NCBI GenBank assembly: GCA_004369085.1 | Contig: ML210181.1 | Span: forward strand, 124,001-188,000 | Direction: 5' to 3' | Source of the DNA: Coprinopsis marcescibilis | Lineage: Eukaryota > Basidiomycota > Agaricomycetes > Agaricales > Psathyrellaceae | DNA: 64,000 bases | Part shown: one piece after another, positions 56,641-64,000 of the stretch | Position numbering within the stretch: position 1 is the first letter of the stretch | Layout: each line of letters starts with the position of its first letter | Made by a program: the position numbers and the translations under genes | Notes under the pieces: generated by a model | The model's input: only the letters and a program-made list of their open reading frames with translations | What the model was told of the DNA's origin: nothing | The model's database searches: none

Positions 56641-59133
56641 GGTCTCAGTTATATATAGACTGTCCTGGCGGCTGAAGGCTGGAGACGGGTTTAAAGTTTA
56701 GCTCTAGATGAACGTGTTGCGTTGCTGGCTGCGTGTGGTTGTTATATGAAGGCGTGTGTTCCTTGTTCCTTGTTCCTCGTTCCTTATGCGTAGTAGGTAG
56801 GTCTGTAGGTACCGTCGAGGTGCGTGTTGGATGATGGTAGGTGGTGGGGCAGCAGTGGCGAATGAAAAACTCGAGTCGAGTGGTTGATCGTCGTGCTAGT
56901 AAAGTCGCACCTTAGTGACAGGACTCGACTTTTAAATGAGATGCTTGTTGATGCTGAAGGTTGAGACTGAGAAGCGGTTGAAGAGTGCGTTGGGACAGTG
57001 GCCATGCACCCGATTGTTGTTTTTCGCTCCGACCGTATTTGTATCTTGGAATTTTGGACGCCTTGAGGGCCGATTGCCGAGCGAGAGGACCCTGAGGTCT
57101 GTGGCTCAATATCTGTCGCCGCGATGCTTGACTCCTGGCGATAAGCAAATAGCAAGAACGTGAAGAAGACTGGGTGCGTGTTGCTTGCAGCGTGTTCTGT
57201 TACGTTAAGCGAGTAAGTATCAATCAAGGGTTGGTCTTCCCATGCTTCACACATAGATCTAGACGTAGGCACTTACTTACCGCGTACAAGTCGCTTATAG
57301 TAGCCGACCAGATTAGAATTAACTTCAGAGATTGGATCCAACACTTTCAGAGCCTCAACGCTGCATCACCAGCCAGTGGCCACCAAAATTTCGAGTAAGA
57401 CTAAGAGTTGAGGAGGATGAGACTCGAGACAACTTCTTGGACCGTCTTGCCGATGTGTACAGCCCAAAGCCACGACGCACAGAAATTTGAGCGCTGAAAC
57501 GCCGCTTGACGATGAATGAACCCTGTTTGGTGATTGGGAAGAAGGATGGAAGCAATCAATGGTGCCAGCCGAGCCTGCCCGCCTCTGCTGCGTATATCCC
57601 CAAAAGGGAACTTGAAAGGCGCCCGATGCGCGCACGGACCTCCCGAAGCCCGACAAGCATCGAGTCTCGTTCTCCAGTGGCCAAAGGGCTGGGGGGGTTT
57701 CGTGTGCTCATACTCACAAAATAGGTACTTGGATGTCATTGTGGTGTGTCGGGAGCTGTCGGGATGCTCGCTCGGCTCGGTGACAAGTATTTCATTTGAA
57801 GCTAGGGTCGGATATATAAGGCTTAGGAGGTTGTGTGCGGTATGGGTGTGCACTGCGCACGCTTGTGGTGATGGTGAGAATTGACTTGGACGGTCCTCTC
57901 CTCGGTTCGAGATATTAATCGTGACAGGCTGAGCAATGGGTCCGACGTTTACATGTCGGAACGACCGTGAAGGTTCAACCTATCCGATTTCTTGCGCCCC
58001 ACCTCGAGTTGAAGGTCTCTCTCTAAACAAGAATTACGTAGTTAATGGTGTAAATACTCAAGACCAATTATAAGCCGGATATGAACTTGGCCCAGCATGA
58101 CTTGGAGGGAACTTTGATAGGGGGTCCCAAGTCAAGCCGCAAGCGCGTAGCGATGATAAGTGACTTTTAAGTCTATCAATATCGGTTCTAACCTCTCAGC
58201 AACGTTGCTAATGCCATTGTAGCCATGGTATCTATGTACGCATACATAGACAGGCAGCAGACAAGGCGCTATTACAAGCCAGTCTTGTTCTTTTCGAACC
58301 TTCGTTTATCCATTGGATGGATCCTCATTAATCCTAACCTCCGGTGCCATTCAAGCCGTAACTCACCTTGGTCAAGCACTGCACGTCCTGGACAAGGCCT
58401 TGGATGTACCAGGGCAAGCCATGTACTTGCAGAGAGCGAAGAGCGCCCAAGGCTGCGGTGCAATCGGCAAACGAACGAAACAAGGTTCCTGGTGAGGTAA
58501 ATCTCCGGACAGGTTCGCGTGATGGCCGTATCCGTGCGCATGGTTCTGGCAGTGGAAATCATGTTAAAAATTAAATAAATGAAGTGCGGTGCGGTCTTGC
58601 TTGGGTCTTGCGGTGGCTGAGGGTGCTGTGGGACTCGGCTCCTGGTCCCCCTATGTCTCTCCAAGGCCCATTCCGGGTGGTCAATCGAGCCTCTGGCTCT
58701 CCTGTCAGCGTCGGTTGACACTATAAGCACAGACTAGAAGGACTCGACAGTTCATCCTGCAAGGATAAATAAAGCGTGAGAGGGAATCAACGTCGGAAAC
58801 GTCAGAAACGATCACGCATCTGTCCGGACTCCGCGAAAACATAAACTGCAATTGACGCCGGTGGGATGCCCACTGGGGATGTTCATGAGTTTGTTGAGGT
58901 GATCTGATTGGAGGGGTGCCTTTTCCCTAGTTTGGTGTGGTCACGTCAGGTTGGTTGGCTTTTTCCCCCCGTCAAGAACACGACACGAGGCATCTGCCAG
59001 AGCCCCACGCTCTTGCCTTTCCTGCCCATCGAAACACGAGGCAGCAGAGACCAACACGAGGCTTGACGCCTTGCAATTGTTTGTGGTTCTCTTCGACGTC
59101 TGTGCTTATCTTTGAACCACCATCCAGGCTGCC
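56641..59133. promoter_or_regulatory. Long divergent upstream region
   Basis: 2.5 kb separate the starts of the EOS1-like gene (minus) and the terminal membrane-protein gene (plus). An open minus-strand frame at 56784-57272 codes for low-complexity sequence and may be an upstream exon or leader. No other supported gene is seen. A TATA-like stretch is at about 57809-57816 (atatataa), and there is a TATA-like tatatata next to the EOS1 start at about 56650. Long upstream regions often carry extra regulation, but this is inferred from length only. Confidence 0.4.
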
Positions 59134-62100
59134 ATGGAGTCGCCGTCACAGTCGTCGTCGCGCCCTCATCGTCCGGATTCCAACACCGACAGGGAGAAGG
59201 AGAAGGAGAGAGACGATAACAACAATGACAAACACAGGGACAACGACCATTCGCCGACGTACCCAGCACAAGCCGAACGCCCAGCATCGGGCTCAGCCTC
59301 TTCGCCATCCCCCGTGTTTCCCCCATCCGCGTCGGGCTCACCCCACCCGCCTTCCTCCTTCCCCTACCCATACGCAGGAGCAGCGGGCACAGTGGCCTCA
59401 CGCGCCGACGCCCCCTCCCGCGCTTCATACAAGAGCGAGGGTTACCCATCCTGGCTCCCGCGCCGCCCACCACCCCCCGCACCAGCCTCAACAGTCGGCA
59501 CAAACACCCCTATGCCCACCAACGAGTTCGGAATCCTCAGCGGCTCAGCCTCAGCAGCGGGCACAACCAACCCCGGCGAATTCGAGCGCGAGTACAAAGC
59601 TTTCCTCGAGCAAATGCAGCGCGAACGGCTGGAACTGGACGCCGACCAGGAACGACAGCGGCGGCAGCGGGATATGCGGGACATCAGCATGGACATGGAG
59701 GATACGGACGGCAACAACTTGCGCTTGGACACCACTATGGACAACGATGATAACGAAGATGACGATGAAGACAACGACTATTTGGAAGATAATGATGACA
59801 GTTACTTGCAGAATCCGCTAGCTCGACGTCCCCGCAACAGTACGGGGACGGAAGGTAGCACGTCTAGTCCGGACCCTATCCCCCCAACACAGATTGGCGG
59901 GCGCAAAGCGACACCGCGAAGTGTGAGGATCGTCAACTTGCAGAGGGATGCGGTGGCGAAAGGGTTGGGAGTTGGTCTCCCACCTGCTGCTGCTGTCCGC
60001 CACAGCGCTGCCTCCGAGGACCTCACCGGGGCAGCTGCAGGCTCGCCAACAGCATACGGATTCGGCGACCTACACGCGCGAACACACAGCCAGAGTCAGT
60101 GGTACTCACGCAAACACCAACATCGAGAGTCGAACCACGAGAAGAGGATTTCAAGTGGTGCGACGGCTGTTGCACCTGTTCACCAAGCGCATACTCGTGC
60201 CTACTCGCGTGGTGCTGCCCCACCCGCGTTTTTCAATAGCGTCGCGAGTGCTGGCGGTATCTCGATGGGAGCTGGAGGTGCGGGTGACGCTGGAGAGAGA
60301 CGCACGAGACCCAAGTTCAATTTGCGGGGATTGCATTTGGAAATGATGAGGAGCCCATCGGGGTGGATGAAGGTGTATTACAGGTTGTGGCCTATACTCG
60401 TCTTTGCGCATATCCCGGTACAGACATTCTTGGACTTTAATGCCGTTTATATGCTTGTGCAGTGCGTCTCTTTTCACTCTCTTCAGTAAAGGAGTCGTAT
60501 GGCTAACCCAAGTGATTGTTTTTAGGGTCAGCAGGCATCCTCTGCCAAATGCATCACCAAACTCGGGCAAGAACTGGGCATTGTGCGCTGCAGCATACAT
60601 CGCGTGCTGGTTCCTCTGGGCCTTGGTGGTGTTTTTGCTATACGAGGTTGTGTACAATTTCGCGAGGCGGTGGAGAGTTCGTGAGTGTTTCTTTCTCCTT
60701 CGTGCAATGCAAAAAAGTGCTTTACTGACATGCTCTCTCTTCCAGGTCGGCCACTGATCTTCCCGCTGTACCTCAACGCCTCGGGCTACACCTACGCATG
60801 CCTCACATCCTACAACACATTCTGCTTCCTGCAACATCTGCGCTACACCGCGTTCCTGCCTATCGAGCCTGATCTCAGCGGCGTCACCAGTTCCAACAGC
60901 TCCAGGATCAGCATCGAATACAACGAAAAGTCCGAAGCTGAAGCCAACCAGGATGACAGTCGGGATACGAATCGGGAAGGAGACGTTTCAGGGGTGCTTG
61001 CGGATATTTCTGGGAATACAGGGTACGGTGCAGGCGATGAGTCGAAGGAGAAGAGTAGGAGCGACGAGGTGGTTGAAGAGCCTCGGACGCCTGTGAATGG
61101 TGTTTCAGTCAGCCGGCCGCTTCCTGCTGCGAGGAACCATGGACGGACGGAGAGCCAGGAATCGACGGGGAGTGAGCCGGATGGAGAGGGCGATGCTGCG
61201 TTGAGCAAGTTCAGAAGAAGGGAGGCGAGAGAGCGCGGGGAGTCTGTGCCTGTCGAGGCAGAGCATGGCAGTGGGAATGGGGACAGCAAGAAGACGAAGA
61301 GCGGGTTGGTGTTGTTCATCCTGCGGAAACTGCAGTTGCATAAGCTTTTGGGCTATTCGAGTCCCTCGCCTTCGCTTTCGCCGTCGGCGGACGTTCAGAG
61401 GACGGGGTCCTTGAGGACCACGAAGAAGTTTACAAAGGAGGGTGCGGAGGCGAACAAGGTGAAGCGGCTGGAGAGGGAAAAGAAGGTTAAGCAGAGTGTG
61501 AATGTTACGTGGCGCGATGGATTGGCGGAGACGTTCAACCTCTATTCGCAGAATCTGCCGAACATGGTTGTCTTGCTCCCGAGAGCGGGTGTTGCGCTTG
61601 GATTGGTGTTGGCGTTTGGAAGTGGGGCGGGTGGTGGAAGATTTGGTGGGTCTCTCTTTCTTTCCTCTCTTTTCCTTTGTTTGCGTTTTTGGGTTCGTGT
61701 GCGCGTTGGGTTTTGGGACATCTACGATTCGGCTGTGCCCTGCGCTATTAAGACGCGACGCGTCTGATCGCTCGGACGCAAAGGTTGTCGAGGAAGAGTG
61801 ATCCTTGATGAAGGAGATGGATGACGTCGGTTTCCCTGGTTTTACTTCCACTTTGCTTCCACCAGTTGCTTTGATCCATGCTTTGCTTGATGATCCCGGT
61901 TTGTTTCCGCTTTGGCTGCGGGTGATCGTTTACGACGTTGGGGTAACCTGGTAAAGGCCTTTTTGATGGAGAGGTTCTGTCTATCATGCGTCATAATCAT
62001 CTGCTGCACCCTGTCTTGATGAGATGTGTTGCTTTGCTGATATGTTGCCCGATGTTGACTGGATGGTGTGGTGTGTTACGGTGACGCGACACGATCGACG

Positions 62101-64000
62101 AGGACGCGACGCGTCAGGGTGGTGCGGTGCAGAATCTGATTCTGATTCAATTGTGTGGCTGCTTCCTCGATTTCATTTCGTGGAAGATTGAAAGCCTCCG
62201 TCGAGTCCTGTGCACCGTATCGTTGGTATATTTAGGCTGTCAGGTCATGGTACCTGTCCTTTTGGATGACGTCATCTTCTTCCCTTCCCTTTGCTCTACA
62301 CCTATCCTTTTTCTTTTTCTCCAGAGTACAATGTACTGATTGAAATCCCCGCTATAGGTACCTCCCTGGGTCAAGCCGCTCAACGCGATGCGACGTTCTT
62401 CAGGCGCGAGAATGGGTTGTTGACAGAGTACGCGCTTGCGATTCTGTGGATCAACATTGCTTGGGCCGGATGGCGCTTGTTGGTGCTCGTCGTTTCTTGG
62501 TACGTTCCGCTCATTCACAGCCTGTACCCTCCCCCCTAACGCAAAACACCCTCCAGGATCGGCCTATGGATCCTCAGCGGACATAGCTGCGCAGGCATCT
62601 GCGGCCCCCGCAACAAATGGGAAGAAGAAGAGCACAACCGGCTCAGTGCAGCGTTCAGCCCCACGCACCACGGACGGAACTACTCCATCTCCAGCAGTCT
62701 CGCTAGCGACGACGACAGTGTGCTTCCCTGGGAATGGCGCGAGTGCACGCGGGCGCGTGTGCAGGACGCTTGGGAGTTTTGCCTCGTCGGGCGGATGGGG
62801 CTGCGGTGGGGGGTGGATGAGAAGCGGGGGACGTTTGATGGTGCGCGTGGGTTTGGGGGTGAGGAGTTTAGGGAGAAGGGCAAGGCGAGGGCCCGGGTCA
62901 GGCAGAGCGAGAAGGGGTATTTGGACAGGGAGAGGGATTTGGTTGAAGAGGATGAGGAGGATGATGGGGGGCTGAGCGATGAGGGGCTGCAGAGGGTGTT
63001 GGCGGCGGTTGGTTTCCCGAGTGTGGCTAGTCCTGCCAAAAGGGGCGTGCTCAGGTCCGATTTGTTTGAGAGTCCCAGCAAAGGACGGGGAAGCTCGGAT
63101 AGGGAGAAGAGTGGGGATAATGAGAGTCTGGAGTCGCTCAAGCTGGGGGAGAAGAGGAAGGGGTACACTCCGCCGTTGACCCTGCCTGTGGGTGGTCAGC
63201 CGCCGCTTCTCAAGTTGCCGTATCCCTTTACGAAGCCGGGAAGTGGTCAGGTTAGCTCCAAGGATTTGGTGCCGTTCCCGAAAGAGAGGGATAGGGACAG
63301 TGGGAAGAGTGGTTCGAAAAAGAGCAAGAGCAAGAGTCAGAGTGGGACATCGAGCGGGACTGGTTCTGGGAGTGGGTCATCCAATGACGATGACGATGAT
63401 CGGGACGGTGAAGGACAAGATCAGGACGAGGAGGAAGAGGAAGAGGACGGCTCGTCGTCTTCGCACCGATACTCGGCTGAACCGTCTACCCCGTCGCATT
63501 CGCACAGTTCGTCGTCGAGAGGAGGGGGAGGAGGGAGGGCATCCAACTCGATGTCCTCGCTTGGCCATCCCCTTCCACCTGCTGCTTCCTCCTTTGGTGG
63601 TGTCCTGGCAGGTAGCCCGACTGGTCGTTCGATCTCGACCTTTAACCCGCCCTCGGCATCCCCTGTCTCGCCTTCCTCCGGATCTGGCTCTGGTTCTGGC
63701 GGCTCGGGTGCGAGACCGTTGAGCATTTCGCAATCAAGTGCGTCGCCTGTTGGATGGAAGAATAGAGGTGCTGGTGTTATGGGGGCTGGAGCTGCTGGTG
63801 GAGTGGGCAGCACGAGGTTCCCCTTCCTCTCCGGTCCACCTGGCTTTGCGCATCCGGCGCACCAGCGACGACCAGGTGCACACAGCACCACCTCGTCTAC
63901 CGGTCACTCCAGAGGCCTCAGCCAGGTCAGCGGTGTGAGCGGCTTCAGTGGGTTTAGTGCTATCAGTGCTGGAAGTGGGTATGCTGCAAGCGGGAGTGCC
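59134..64000 (+). CDS. Unrecognised multi-pass membrane protein with long disordered arms (partial)
   Basis: It runs off the right edge; more than 1320 aa are visible. Exons 59134-60461, 60526-60680, 60746-61645, 62358-62499 and 62557 onward join in frame. The N-terminal arm (1-415) is Ser/Pro-rich, with an acidic tract (DNDDNEDDDEDNDYLEDNDD, about 205-225). The membrane region includes VYYRLWPILVFAHIPVQTFL, AAAYIACWFLWALVVFLLYE and GYTYACLTSYNTFCFL, then a long loop. A second set follows: NLYSQNLPNMVVLLPRAGVA and YALAILWINIAWAGWRLLVL with WIGLWILSGHSCAGICGP. The tail is Ser/Gly/Arg-rich. I recall conserved fungal proteins with NLPNMVVLLPRAG but no function for them. No enzyme motif is seen. 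The 712-nt intron (61646-62357) is far longer than the rest. Confidence 0.7.
61752..62115 (+). repeat. Pair of identical 13-mers in the long intron
   Basis: gacgcgacgcgtc occurs at 61752-61764 and again at 62103-62115. The right half contains the palindrome gacgcgtc with an ACGCGT core. The exact duplication within the 712-nt intron is clear; its meaning is not. Confidence 0.7.

Noticed and set aside
58937..59821. 294-aa plus-strand frame
   Set aside because: It overlaps the start of the terminal membrane protein in another frame and has only Arg/Thr/Pro low complexity.
1..64000. tRNA genes or CRISPR arrays
   Set aside because: No cloverleaf-compatible T-loop sequence with matching acceptor stem, and no regularly spaced repeats, were found; a dedicated scan could still find a tRNA I missed.

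Overview
The window is nuclear DNA from a filamentous basidiomycete, most likely an Agaricomycete. Almost every gene is split by many 48-61 nt GT-AG introns. There is a Plavaka-type (CACTA-like) transposon, a DUF6698-type protein and other gene families typical of mushroom genomes. It also carries decayed NACHT/TPR and transposase remnants. No tRNA, rRNA or CRISPR array was found. All gene models were spliced by eye and tested for frame consistency. Where exon sums are quoted they come out as whole codons.

Left part (about 0.9-12 kb) is a dense, conserved block. An Argonaute (minus, 873-4412) lies just downstream, on the same strand, of a 736-aa protein with four tandem dsRBD-like modules (minus, 5020-7494). 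Divergent from that is a SUMO precursor (plus, 7796-8430), followed by TFIIB (minus) and a typical 2-Cys peroxiredoxin (minus). The Argonaute/dsRBD-like pair is the most interesting arrangement in the window: a slicer-type protein next to an uncharacterised putative dsRNA-binding partner.

Middle part (about 12-38 kb) is accessory. It holds a DUF6698-type protein (minus), a low-complexity remnant with an AT-hook-like peptide, and a nearly complete Plavaka transposase (minus, 16.4-21.0 kb). Beside it is a member of a multi-copy mushroom family of unknown function (21.4-24.2 kb). Next come a small protein with a CCHC-like knuckle and a membrane tail, a protein with two Cys/His modules, a multi-pass membrane protein and a 202-aa orphan. 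A graveyard of broken transposase, TPR and NACHT sequences follows, with imperfect direct repeats.

Right part (about 38-64 kb) returns to single genes. In order these are a short-chain dehydrogenase, an AIM9/APH-like pseudokinase with a frameshift, and an MpaB-like (DUF2236) oxygenase. Then come an M1 LTA4H-type aminopeptidase and the mitochondrial import receptor Tom70. Convergent to Tom70 is a very long EOS1-domain protein with about 1000 disordered N-terminal residues. Last is an unrecognised multi-pass membrane protein that runs off the right edge and contains an outsized 712-nt intron.
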